Shown: positions 1-6,791, counted from the first letter of the stretch. The stretch is 10,418 bases of DNA from Anammoximicrobium sp032229885 (GCA_032229885.1 JAVYAJ010000183.1:1-10418), one strand, 5' to 3'. The notes: generated by a model not told the origin, from the letters alone. Numbers and translations are program-made.

Positions 1-255
1 CCCCAGCGACGCGACCGCGCCGTCGTCGTCCGAGCCGATCCCGAACGGCAGCTTGCCAAAAGCTTGGTGATAGTTCTGCAGCGCCAGCCCGATCTGTTTC
101 AGATGATTCGCGCAGCGCGCCCGCCGCGACGCCTCGCGCGCCCTCTGCACCGCCGGCAACAGCAGCCCGACCAACAGCCCGACGATGGCCACCGCCACCA
201 ACAGTTCCACCAAACTGAAACCGGGTCTCGGCATGACTCGATTCGGAACCCTCAT
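1..255 (-). CDS. DUF1559 pseudopilin-like protein, N-terminal part (runs off the window)
   Basis: This is the first 85 codons of a DUF1559-family protein, the large planctomycete family of secreted pseudopilin-like proteins. The start ATG at 255 (MRVPNRVMPRPGFSLVELLV...) follows a purine-rich ribosome site reading GGAGGGGAAGGAG directly upstream. An in-frame ATG at residue 8 is an alternative start. The prepilin motif GFSLVELLV begins at about residue 12, followed by a hydrophobic helix and then the conserved block LLPAVQRAREASRRARCANHLKQIGLALQNYH, which in this family usually reads close to LLPAVQAAREAARRxQCxNNLKQIGLALHNYH. The C-terminus lies outside the window. A separate gene from the operon upstream of it is likely, because an IS relic and a truncated gene lie between them. 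Its exact role is unknown; members are thought to be exported and pilin-like. Confidence 0.93.
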   Translation of the reverse strand, partial: MRVPNRVMPRPGFSLVELLVAVAIVGLLVGLLLPAVQRAREASRRARCANHLKQIGLALQNYHQAFGKLPFGIGSDDDGAVASLG

Positions 256-289
256 CTCCTTCCCCTCCTATCCAGGCCGATTGTACCAT

Positions 290-550
290 AAGTCATTCCC
301 CAAACAGGACTTGTTCAAGGTAAGCTGCGCAAATTGCAATCACCACGACGTTGATCAACGGATAAGTCACCTTGCGGCGTCGCGGATCTGTGAGTTCGGC
401 GAAGTGATCCTGCATTCGGGCGGACTTCATACTGGACATGGCATAACCTCCCGGCGCGTGCGTATTCCTCAACCCTCGCTCCTCCGCGGCAAACGGCGGA
501 AAGCCATCTTGCCCAGTTATGCCAAAACACCTAATATGGCGCAATCGCCC
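290..550 (-). mobile_element. ISAs1-family insertion sequence relic (5' end only)
   Basis: This is the stretch between the break in the glycosyltransferase frame (near 550) and the end of the transposase remnant. It contains about 110 bases of presumed element leader and the first 49 transposase codons. The outer boundary near 550 is inferred from loss of glycosyltransferase homology after the residues SRDETR. The inner boundary is not sharp, because the deletion point lies near 325 and the rest cannot be assigned. I could not identify a terminal inverted repeat or target duplication, which fits the far end having been lost. Confidence 0.55.
293..439 (-). pseudogene. ISAs1-family transposase, N-terminal remnant
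   Basis: The reading frame starts MSSMKSARMQDHFAELTDPR and continues with RRKVTYPLINVVVIAICA, which is the N-terminal domain typical of ISAs1-family (H-repeat type) transposases. In intact members this is followed by a sequence like VIAGADDFVAI and the DDE domain. Here homology stops at about residue 38 and the frame ends after ten unrelated residues, so more than 300 residues of a usual 370-residue enzyme are missing. The start ATG at 439 has a good GGAGG site seven bases upstream, so the 5' end of the element is preserved while its 3' part was deleted. It sits exactly where the upstream glycosyltransferase gene breaks off. Confidence 0.8.
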
Positions 551-729
551 CGCGTCTCATCTCGGCTGCCATCGTCCACCAACACGATCTCCAGCCCGCA
601 AGCCATCTCCTCCTCGAGCCGCCGCCCCAACGTCTCCAGCGCCCCGATCAGCGCCGGCAACGCCGGCGCCTCATCGAAGTACGGCACTACGACAGAAACG
701 ACTCCCTGCATCCAACCTGCCTTTCTCAC
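517..729 (-). pseudogene. Family 2 glycosyltransferase (dolichol-phosphate-mannose-synthase-like), truncated
   Basis: The fragment reads (V)RKAGWMQGVVSVVVPYFDEAPALP and further on LEIVLVDDGSRDETR. This is the first Rossmann-like half of a GT-A family 2 glycosyltransferase: the VSVVVPxxxE strand, a helix, then the VDDGSxDxT nucleotide-sugar site. The frame may begin at GTG 729 or at ATG 711. After residue R54 (counted from 711) it runs into ISAs1 leader sequence and stops at 517. The catalytic DxD region and the C-terminal half are absent, so it should be inactive. It starts 30 bases after the stop of the PIG-V-like gene and looks like the last gene of that operon. The family includes polyprenol-phosphate sugar synthases, which would supply the donor for PIG-V-like enzymes, but 54 residues cannot fix the substrate. 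Confidence 0.82.
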
Positions 730-759
730 CCAGTCTTTTCGCCTTTCCCACTTCTCTCC

Positions 760-1992
760 TCAATAAAACCAATACCAACTCACAAACAGCGCCGAATACA
801 CGGCCAGAAACACCGCGCTGATCGCCAGCAACGCCGCCGCCAGCGGAGCCGGACAACGCTGCAGCAATTGCCCCAACACTAGGTACACCGGAAACACCAC
901 GGCCGCGTACCGCGCTTGCGAACTCATTCCCGTGCGCGTCCCCTGCAGGAAATACGGAATCGCCATTAAGCCGGCCGCCAGCAGCAGTTCGCGCGCATCG
1001 AGCCACCGCTTTCGCCAGCCCAAGAGGACCAAGCCCACCGTCGCCAGGAAGTACATCGGATTGGCCGCCTTCATGTTGAACAACAGGTTCCCCTGCGGCG
1101 GCACGCTCGCCCAATAACAGGAACTCGAGGAATCGTACACCGCCCGGATCGGCTCCAGCGTCAAGCCGCCGACGATCTGCTCGGTCAACGTCATTGGCGG
1201 TCGCTCGTTCCAATGCACTTGCGTGCGGACGAACGCCAGCGGATCGCCAAACGCCCAGCCCTGGTAGGCGATGTAGACGGCTAGACCTGCGACGCAGACC
1301 GGCGTCCAGACGGTCGCCCGCAGCAGTGCTCGGCGGCGGGTCGCCGATTGCTGCCACAGGTACAGCCAGAACACGGGGACCAAGGCCACCCCGACTGTCC
1401 GCGAAGCCGTGGCCAAACCGATCACGAGCGCGATCCGCCCCGTTTGCCACTGCCGCTGCATGCCGTACAGCGCCGCCACGGCCAGCAGCACGAACGTCGA
1501 CTCCGAATACGTCATGCGGAACCAGAACGTGGCGGGGAACAGCCCGAAGGCCAGCAAGGTCCACAACGGCAGATCTTCCGGACCGTCTCCGTACCGCCGC
1601 TGGACATACGCCGCCAGCAGCCCGAACGTCGCCAGCAGCGCCCCGTGGGACACCATCAGCAGCGCCCATTCCGGCCGCAGGCCCAGCCCATACACGAGCA
1701 GCGACGCCGTCTTGGGGTACAGCGGAAAGTACGCGACGCTCGACATCCGCTCCGGATCATAGCTGTACCCCGCCGACGCGATCCGCACATACCACTCCCC
1801 ATCCCAGGCCGCCAAGGCCGACCACCAATCCAACCGCGTCTGCGATCCGGGATACTGCCGACACAGGGGCACCAGTTCCATTGCGAATGCCGTCGCGACC
1901 GCGACGATCAACGTCGTCAAGTAGTATGCAGCCGCTCCCGTGCCCAGAGGCTCGATCCAGGCAGCGCGACGCGAATGGCGTTGGGCGGACAT
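760..1992 (-). CDS. PIG-V/Gpi18-like polytopic mannosyltransferase (paralog A)
   Basis: This 410-residue protein has many hydrophobic segments and matches the PIG-V-like membrane glycosyltransferase family, which uses polyprenol-phosphate-linked sugars. The first extracytoplasmic loop carries AAWDGEWYVRIASAGYSYDPER (residues 61-82) followed by MSSVAYFPLYP. The Asp of the WDG motif (D64) is the expected catalytic or metal-binding acid. LLAFGLFPATFWFRMTYSES and ASRTVG are further blocks shared with the next paralog. ATG 1992 is chosen because everything upstream lacks family similarity and would enter the neighbour. GTG 2028, with GGAG ten bases upstream, is an equally fair start giving 422 residues. 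It follows paralog B by 77 or 41 bases in the same operon. The acceptor and sugar are unknown; other GT-C hexosyltransferases are possible. Confidence 0.85.
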   Translation of the reverse strand: MSAQRHSRRAAWIEPLGTGAAAYYLTTLIVAVATAFAMELVPLCRQYPGSQTRLDWWSALAAWDGEWYVRIASAGYSYDPERMSSVAYFPLYPKTASLLVYGLGLRPEWALLMVSHGALLATFGLLAAYVQRRYGDGPEDLPLWTLLAFGLFPATFWFRMTYSESTFVLLAVAALYGMQRQWQTGRIALVIGLATASRTVGVALVPVFWLYLWQQSATRRRALLRATVWTPVCVAGLAVYIAYQGWAFGDPLAFVRTQVHWNERPPMTLTEQIVGGLTLEPIRAVYDSSSSCYWASVPPQGNLLFNMKAANPMYFLATVGLVLLGWRKRWLDARELLLAAGLMAIPYFLQGTRTGMSSQARYAAVVFPVYLVLGQLLQRCPAPLAAALLAISAVFLAVYSALFVSWYWFY

Positions 1993-2069
1993 CAGCCCTG
2001 CCGCAGGATCACTCCAGTTCGTTTTCACCTTCAGAGATCTCCGAGGAGGCACGTCGCCTGAATCGTCCG

Positions 2070-3296
2070 TCACAACATGGGAAAGCCCGCCGCGAACAGC
2101 GCGGCGTACGCGACCAGGAAGAATCCAGCCAGGCCGCTCAGCACCATCGTCACCAGACGCGGAACGTGAGAGACCAATTGTCCAAGGACCAAGTAGATTG
2201 GAAAAGCCGCACTCGCGTACCTGGCCTGGCTCGCCATACACATCTCATAGCCGCGGGCAAAGTACGGAACGAGCACGAGGAGGAACCCGATGATGACTTC
2301 CTGGCGCGTCAGCCACTCCCTTCGCCAACCCACTGCGACGAGGGTAATTGCCATAATGAAATAGAGTGGGTTCGCGAAGGCCAGATTCACCCAAGCCGGT
2401 GTCCCAGGCTGCGTCCAACCCCAGTATGCCGGCGAGCGGCGGTCGTAGACGGACAAGATGGGCTCCAGGGTGGCCAGGGCCAGTATCCTTTCGCCCCGCG
2501 AGCGGAATTCCCGGAACCGGTAGTTCTCTTGTGTCTTCGAGTAGGCCAACGCGTCGCCAAACTCCATATGTTGGTAGATCATGTAAGCCTCGAGTCCCCA
2601 ACCGACAAGCGGCGCACAGATCAGTCCGCGGCACAGGTTCGTCCGCCAGCTTCGGCCGTCGCAGCCGAGATGCAGGAAGAATGCGGGGATCAAGCAGACG
2701 CCAACCGGGCGGATCGCCGTGGTCGCACCCACAACCAAGGCGACGAGGGCCAGAGGCCAACGACGCTGCATACCGATGCATGCAAGAAGCGCAAAGAACA
2801 TGAAAGTCGATTCGGACAAGGCCATACGAAAGAAGAACGTCACGGGAAACAAGCCGAACGCGAGAAGCGTCGCGAGAGCCTGCTTCCGGGGAAGCTCCTC
2901 CCGTCGATAGCTTAGATACACCGCTAAGACGATGAACGATCCTGCCAGAAAAACGTGCGCTGTGGCGACGAGAGACACTTCAAGACACAGCCCGGTAGCC
3001 CAGGAAACGACGCGTGCCAACAGGGGATATCCGGGGAAAAACGCCACAGATGAAGCACGTTCGGGATCGTAACGGTAGCCATCCACGGCGATGCTCCGAT
3101 AGGCCAAGCCGTCCGTCTGAAAATACGGGCTCAGGGCGCCCACGCCCTCGGTCTTCGTCGCCCAACCATGGTGGCTAAGGCGGGATCCAACGGTGAGCCC
3201 CAGCAGCACCAGCAACGACGTGCTGGCGTAACACAACAACCCCACTGCGACCGGCCGCGAATATCGGCCCCATGTTCCTAGCGAAGGGAGTGCCAT
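2070..3296 (-). CDS. PIG-V/Gpi18-like polytopic mannosyltransferase (paralog B)
   Basis: This 408-residue multi-pass membrane protein is clearly a paralog of the next gene: both share GYxYDPERxSSVAxFPxYP, TLLAFGLFPxTFxFRMxxSESTF, GMQRxW, AxRxVGV, LEPIxxVYDxxS, and SSQARYA or ASQARYA with FPxYLVLGQL near the C-terminus. The loop-1 motif is FQTDGLAYRSIAVDGY (residues 59-74): the Asp and Gly of WDG are kept, but the Trp is replaced by Thr. ATG 3296 overlaps the last 19 bases of the Lnt-like gene and is preceded by GGAAAAGAG, which indicates translational coupling; the longer upstream frame would only re-read Lnt. The family transfers sugar from a polyprenol-phosphate donor outside the cytoplasm. 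The substrate is unknown, and the altered motif suggests a specificity differing from paralog A. Confidence 0.85.
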   Translation of the reverse strand: MALPSLGTWGRYSRPVAVGLLCYASTSLLVLLGLTVGSRLSHHGWATKTEGVGALSPYFQTDGLAYRSIAVDGYRYDPERASSVAFFPGYPLLARVVSWATGLCLEVSLVATAHVFLAGSFIVLAVYLSYRREELPRKQALATLLAFGLFPVTFFFRMALSESTFMFFALLACIGMQRRWPLALVALVVGATTAIRPVGVCLIPAFFLHLGCDGRSWRTNLCRGLICAPLVGWGLEAYMIYQHMEFGDALAYSKTQENYRFREFRSRGERILALATLEPILSVYDRRSPAYWGWTQPGTPAWVNLAFANPLYFIMAITLVAVGWRREWLTRQEVIIGFLLVLVPYFARGYEMCMASQARYASAAFPIYLVLGQLVSHVPRLVTMVLSGLAGFFLVAYAALFAAGFPML

Positions 3297-5089
3297 TTGC
3301 TCTTTTCCATTGCCACTCTCGCGGCGGGCCATCCTCCACGGATCGTGAACGCCGATAACCTTTGGGCTGGAGGCTGCCATGTTCGAACCTGTCCGTTCCT
3401 GCCAACGATCAAGACTCCCGGACCGCGCCCCAATCGCCCGGGCACGCGGCCGCGCGGGTCGACGACCGCCGATCCCGAACACTCGCAGCAAAGATACTGC
3501 CACGTCCTTGTCTCCACGGCGCGGTATTGACACGTCCATTGCTGAAGAACGGCGTATTCTGAAAACCTCGCGCACCAGCCGTCGTAGGCGAGATGCACGA
3601 TGGCGTCCGCACGAATGCTTGGATCAAACTGAGGGAGCCAAGGGAATTGGCTTTCGTAACAGATGGCCACACCCAGCGTGACCGGTTGGCCATCTGCGCG
3701 CGTGGTTGCCAACACGCCGTCGCTTTGACCTGGCTCCAACCGCGGCACATGTCCCAACCAGTTTTCGATCATTCGCCGCACAAGCGGCAGGTCCAGGCAC
3801 GGCGGAATGCGCTCACGAAAGGGAACAAGCACGCGTTTGCTGTGTTCGCCAATGCCGCAGCCCATCTCAATTCCGATCAAGCACGCAGAGTTCGACAGGT
3901 AGGTCAGCCGAATCGGAACACCGTAGGACACAGCAGCCTTGTGCTTGGTTAACAGGATACCCGACAGCAAAGGTACGCGATACGACGATCTCACTCGATC
4001 CATCGCCCTTCTCAAGTCATCTGCCTCCAATGGTAGCAGTGTTTGGTCGTCTGGGGCGTCGGAATCGCCTTCCGCTTGGTTGCGGTCCCATGTTGAAAGG
4101 CCCAGGGCCGTCTCCGGCCAGACGACCAACTCCGCCTCCCGAAACGAGGCAAGCGCGCCGCGGGTGATCTGATCGAGAGCCTCGAATCGCTCTGCGCACT
4201 GAGACGCTGCCCCCGAATCCGGCTGAACAAGGAGTGCCCTCACCGGGGGCATCTCATCGTCGGGACTCTGTGCGATGCTTCGCCCCCAGGACGTCAATCC
4301 AAGCCCGATCGCCGCCGTCAAGACGCACCGAAGCCACCCGTCACCGCAGAATCCGCATCTGTGGGGGCACAGAACGTAGTTGACGGTATACAGTATCCCG
4401 GACACGCCAAAGATCCCAAAGTGAGAGGCGAGTTGCGAGATCCCACTTCCGGCCGCGGGAAGCGCGAGTACGAGCAGATTGTGGCGGATCCCGTATCGAA
4501 CTTGGACGTACTCAAGAACCGCGGCAATCACCCCAAACAGAATCGAACTCCCCGTAAGTCTGCGATGCCGTAGGAGTCTGACGAAGAAAGCCAGAACCGA
4601 GAATTGCCGCCCGAAGAGAAGGCTTGTCGTCGCCAACACCAGAATTCCACCACGCGGTAATGCGTCTCGCAGGTACGGCGCGTTTAGCCAAGCAGCCGCG
4701 AACCCAATTACCCATGCGGGTCCGAAGTCACGGAGCAATCGCGACGGGAGACGCACTGCCGGCACATCCGTTCCTTGATGGCAATACATCCATACAAAAG
4801 GGACCAAGGAAATCCAGTAGGTAGGCCAGAGAAATGGATGGTAACTCAGTCGCAGGAGGGCCACTGTCAACAGCACGCACCATCGGTGGACAGGCGAGCC
4901 CAAAAGCAACATAGGGACGCCCAACACGGCTGCCACTTCCCACTCCCGCACGCAGCTCGTGGAGAAAGCGCTCGCCGCCACTCCCACCAACAGCAAAGGC
5001 ATCACCCAAGCCCCGGAAAACGAGCCAACCCACGATCGTTCCCGGTCATCGCCCGCGCCTCCGGCGGGTCGCACGCCATCAAGCACCAT
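3278..5089 (-). CDS. Apolipoprotein N-acyltransferase-like membrane protein (divergent Lnt)
   Basis: This 603-residue protein has an N-terminal multi-pass region (about residues 28-270), including the Lnt-like stretch GISQLASHFGIFGVSG, followed by a carbon-nitrogen hydrolase domain (about 285-560). The Glu-Lys-Cys triad is visible: E326 in VVWPETALG, K418 in HSKRVLVPFRERIP, and C477 in GVAICYESQFPW. Lnt moves an acyl chain from phospholipid to the N-terminal Cys of lipoproteins. The protein is divergent: the usual SNDxWF block is AYDGWCARF and the RxTNxGxS block is CCECSGS. ATG 5089 overlaps the stop of the upstream gene by 11 bases. ATG 5002 is a weaker alternative, and the frame upstream of 5089 only shadows that gene. 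It may be an accessory paralog with a dedicated substrate rather than the housekeeping Lnt; the window cannot tell. Confidence 0.85.
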   Translation of the reverse strand: MVLDGVRPAGGAGDDRERSWVGSFSGAWVMPLLLVGVAASAFSTSCVREWEVAAVLGVPMLLLGSPVHRWCVLLTVALLRLSYHPFLWPTYWISLVPFVWMYCHQGTDVPAVRLPSRLLRDFGPAWVIGFAAAWLNAPYLRDALPRGGILVLATTSLLFGRQFSVLAFFVRLLRHRRLTGSSILFGVIAAVLEYVQVRYGIRHNLLVLALPAAGSGISQLASHFGIFGVSGILYTVNYVLCPHRCGFCGDGWLRCVLTAAIGLGLTSWGRSIAQSPDDEMPPVRALLVQPDSGAASQCAERFEALDQITRGALASFREAELVVWPETALGLSTWDRNQAEGDSDAPDDQTLLPLEADDLRRAMDRVRSSYRVPLLSGILLTKHKAAVSYGVPIRLTYLSNSACLIGIEMGCGIGEHSKRVLVPFRERIPPCLDLPLVRRMIENWLGHVPRLEPGQSDGVLATTRADGQPVTLGVAICYESQFPWLPQFDPSIRADAIVHLAYDGWCARFSEYAVLQQWTCQYRAVETRTWQYLCCECSGSAVVDPRGRVPGRLGRGPGVLIVGRNGQVRTWQPPAQRLSAFTIRGGWPAARVAMEKSKWHSLR

Positions 5090-6143
5090 CGGACTCGGAT
5101 GCCGCGGTTGGCAGGGATGAGCGGGGAGACAGAACGCGCCGACGAAGCAGATACGACGCCGCGCCGAACGCACCCGCTCCCAGCAGAAACCAAATCCACA
5201 TTGAGCTAGTCGGCCCGCCAAACGTTGGCTCTGGCAAACCGTAGGCGGAAAGCGTGAACTCATCTTCGGGCACCAGACGACGCTCGAAAACGTCGTACTT
5301 CACCACTCTTGTCATGACCACGCCATCGTCCGGCTTGGCCTTCACCACCTGGCGTTTCTGCATGAGGATCGGAGTCTCCTCGAATCCCTCGGCGTATTCA
5401 AGTTCGGCATCGATCGTTCCCCGTTGCCGCTCCACATGGTATTCCTGGATTGTCCATAGCGCGGCAGGAGCGACGACGAAACTCGCGGAATCAATTCGAG
5501 TTAGCGGATCGTCCTCGCGACGAGGCAGCCATTTGAATCGGACTTGAACCAACTCCTTCCCACCCGTAGCCTTCGCAACGGCCTCGGTCATGTGGAACCG
5601 CGAGTCTTGAACCCATTCCCGCAACGGCTGACCTAGCAAATACCACGCGGCGCAAACATCGCTTTTCATGTCCTCGACAATGTCCTTGATTCGGTCCTGC
5701 GTCAGACGATCTCCCCCGGTTCCGGGTTCGAGAAATGTCACGGAGAAATCAGCTTCTCCCTTCGGCTTGGTCAGGGAAAAACTATACTTGGAATTCGCCG
5801 CCTGCACGACCTCCTTCCCGTCCCCAACGGAAAATACTGTCTTGACGAGCATCCCATTTACGGCAAAACGGTAGACATCGCGGCTCTGCGGGATGCTTAT
5901 TCCCGTATGGTTCACCTCGACCTGAAAGGTGCCCGTCAATTGACTCGCCCAACGTTCTAGGCGTTCCTCACACTCCGGAACCTCGCGGAGCAGACGTTCC
6001 CAAACCTGATTGCCGGACGACTCTCCAGACGCACACCGCCCCCCTCCCATCGCCAACGACCACACAACGCCCCCAAAGGCAATAAGCCGGAGGGCACTGA
6101 CCCGATAGTTCAACGCCCGAACCTTCATCGAACTGCGAAGCAT
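5079..6143 (-). CDS. Secreted protein with C-terminal LPEP-transmembrane-Arg anchor, function unknown
   Basis: This 354-residue protein starts at ATG 6143, with AAAGGG about seven bases upstream. It has a signal peptide (about residues 17-37: ALRLIAFGGVVWSLAMGG), a mostly beta-rich central region with helical segments, and a C-terminal tail: LSAYGLPEP (298-306), a hydrophobic helix (about 315-332) and RRR (334-336), followed by a short Ser/Ala-rich end. The order of LPEP, helix and basic residues resembles a PEP-CTERM sorting signal, but it could equally be a plain C-terminal membrane anchor. The region YRFAVNGMLVKTVF...NSKYSFSL recalls outer-membrane lipoprotein carrier (LolA-like) beta sheets, which is only a guess. 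The longer upstream frame from 6365 lacks a ribosome site. Its end overlaps the Lnt-like start. It is probably an envelope partner of the neighbouring genes. Confidence 0.8.
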   Translation of the reverse strand: MLRSSMKVRALNYRVSALRLIAFGGVVWSLAMGGGRCASGESSGNQVWERLLREVPECEERLERWASQLTGTFQVEVNHTGISIPQSRDVYRFAVNGMLVKTVFSVGDGKEVVQAANSKYSFSLTKPKGEADFSVTFLEPGTGGDRLTQDRIKDIVEDMKSDVCAAWYLLGQPLREWVQDSRFHMTEAVAKATGGKELVQVRFKWLPRREDDPLTRIDSASFVVAPAALWTIQEYHVERQRGTIDAELEYAEGFEETPILMQKRQVVKAKPDDGVVMTRVVKYDVFERRLVPEDEFTLSAYGLPEPTFGGPTSSMWIWFLLGAGAFGAASYLLRRRVLSPRSSLPTAASESDGA

Positions 6144-6235
6144 GCTGTTGCCCTTTGTTCCATGTTCGACCGCGCGACGCCCACACCATTCCGAATTCCA
6201 CCGAAACAACATGCGACATTCATGCCCGCCTACTT

Positions 6236-6261
6236 CCAAACGGCACAGAAATACCGTTTGG
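6236..6261. other. Perfect 8-bp stem-loop in the gap after the Cys-rich peptide gene
   Basis: CCAAACGG and CCGTTTGG enclose a 10-base loop. It lies in the 229-base gap between the Cys-rich peptide gene and the next gene. There is no T-tract after it on the minus strand, so it is a poor intrinsic terminator. It could be an mRNA processing or stabilising hairpin that separates expression of the small peptide from that of the downstream genes. Confidence 0.45.
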
Positions 6262-6358
6262 TCTTTAGGGCGCCAACGCTGTGTCCGAAGACGCGTCTCG
6301 ATGGTTCGGGAACCCAATTCACGTCTGAGGCGGCCGCCCGCTCGGTAGCCGATGCCTA

Positions 6359-6428
6359 ACGACATTTGCAGGCTAATCCCCGCCTATCGAGGTACGACAT
6401 TTGCAGGCTAAGCCCTGCCTATCGAGCT
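6359..6428. repeat. Two tandem 35-bp direct repeats at the 3' end of the Cys-rich peptide gene
   Basis: Positions 6359-6393 and 6394-6428 match at 32 of 35 positions. On the minus strand both copies encode LDRxGLACKCR in the first copy's frame. Because 35 is not a multiple of three, translation enters the second copy out of frame and stops at 6375-6373. In the original frame the second copy ends CGT TAG (stop at 6358-6356), which marks the likely ancestral end of the peptide. Confidence 0.85.
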
Positions 6429-6630
6429 GGCACCTACAACCCCTACAGCCATACGAATCTTGTGGACACGTCCCCGATGAACACGAGGAAATCGACGTAG
6501 TGGCGCAGGTGCCACCACAAGCAAAACAACTCGCACTGGCGCGCTCAACGCACATCCCCAGCCACCCCCCCATGACAAGCAGCGCCACCGCAACACCACC
6601 ACAGACGCTGGACAGTGAAGAATTTAACAT
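6373..6630 (-). CDS. Small exported cysteine-rich peptide, function unknown
   Basis: This 85-residue precursor starts at ATG 6630, with a consensus AGGAGG ten bases upstream. Residues about 9-26 are a hydrophobic signal segment (VCGGVAVALLVMGGWLGMC) and ASA-S at 31-34 is a good signal peptidase site. The mature chain of about 52 residues has ten Cys (35, 38, 42, 50, 55, 62, 65, 67, 76, 78), including CxxC at 35-38 and 62-65 and CxC at 65-67 and 76-78, in a Gly/Ser/Thr-rich background. Such a pattern suits several disulfides or metal binding outside the cytoplasm. It lies between the MauE-thioredoxin/DUF1573 genes and the LPEP-tailed protein. A 35-bp tandem duplication has changed its last six residues to TSIGGD; before that it would have ended in LACKCR. 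I do not recognise a named family. Confidence 0.72.
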   Translation of the reverse strand: MLNSSLSSVCGGVAVALLVMGGWLGMCVERASASCFACGGTCATTSISSCSSGTCPQDSYGCRGCRCQLDRQGLACKCRTSIGGD

Positions 6631-6640
6631 TACCGAAGTC

Positions 6641-6646
6641 CCTCCT
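6641..6646 (-). promoter_or_regulatory. Strong ribosome binding site of the Cys-rich peptide gene
   Basis: AGGAGG on the minus strand lies ten bases before ATG 6630. It fixes the start of the small peptide gene and argues that this short frame is translated. The 161 bases between the DUF1573 stop and this start hold nothing else I recognise apart from a weak CCCG/CGGG hairpin near 6735. Confidence 0.65.
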
Positions 6647-6791
6647 AACACGCCGCTCCTGCGGGTAGCACAAGACCGGCACACTCGTACACGTCACCCG
6701 CGGCACGCCCCGAGGAAACAAACAGACTGTTCTGGTAGGATCCCGGCCTTCGGGTCGCTAACAAGAATCGCACCATCGGCCTGCAAAGGTA

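Noticed and set aside
671..1669. Second minus-strand open frame of 332 codons within PIG-V paralog A
   Set aside because: It overlaps a well-supported gene in another frame and has an Ala/Gly/Arg-rich composition without motifs.
1194..2915. Long plus-strand open frame of 573 codons antisense to the PIG-V-like genes
   Set aside because: Its translation is Arg/Pro/Ser-rich low-complexity sequence with no domain, and it crosses both real minus-strand genes. It is a GC-driven shadow frame.
5090..5263. Upstream extension of the Lnt-like protein to a start at 5263
   Set aside because: The extra 58 residues re-read the 3' end of the LPEP-tailed gene, lack a hydrophobic pattern and have no better ribosome site; ATG 5089 gives a coupled overlap.
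6236..6261. Rho-independent terminator
   Set aside because: The stem is followed by AAGTAGG on the transcribed strand, with no U-tract.
6144..6365. Upstream extension of the LPEP-tailed protein to ATG 6365
   Set aside because: It would put 74 Arg-rich residues before the signal peptide, and it spans the hairpin and part of the duplicated repeat.
6359..6428. Pair of CRISPR or attachment-site repeats
   Set aside because: There are only two abutting copies, and their shared frame (LDRxGLACKCR) shows a coding-end duplication instead.
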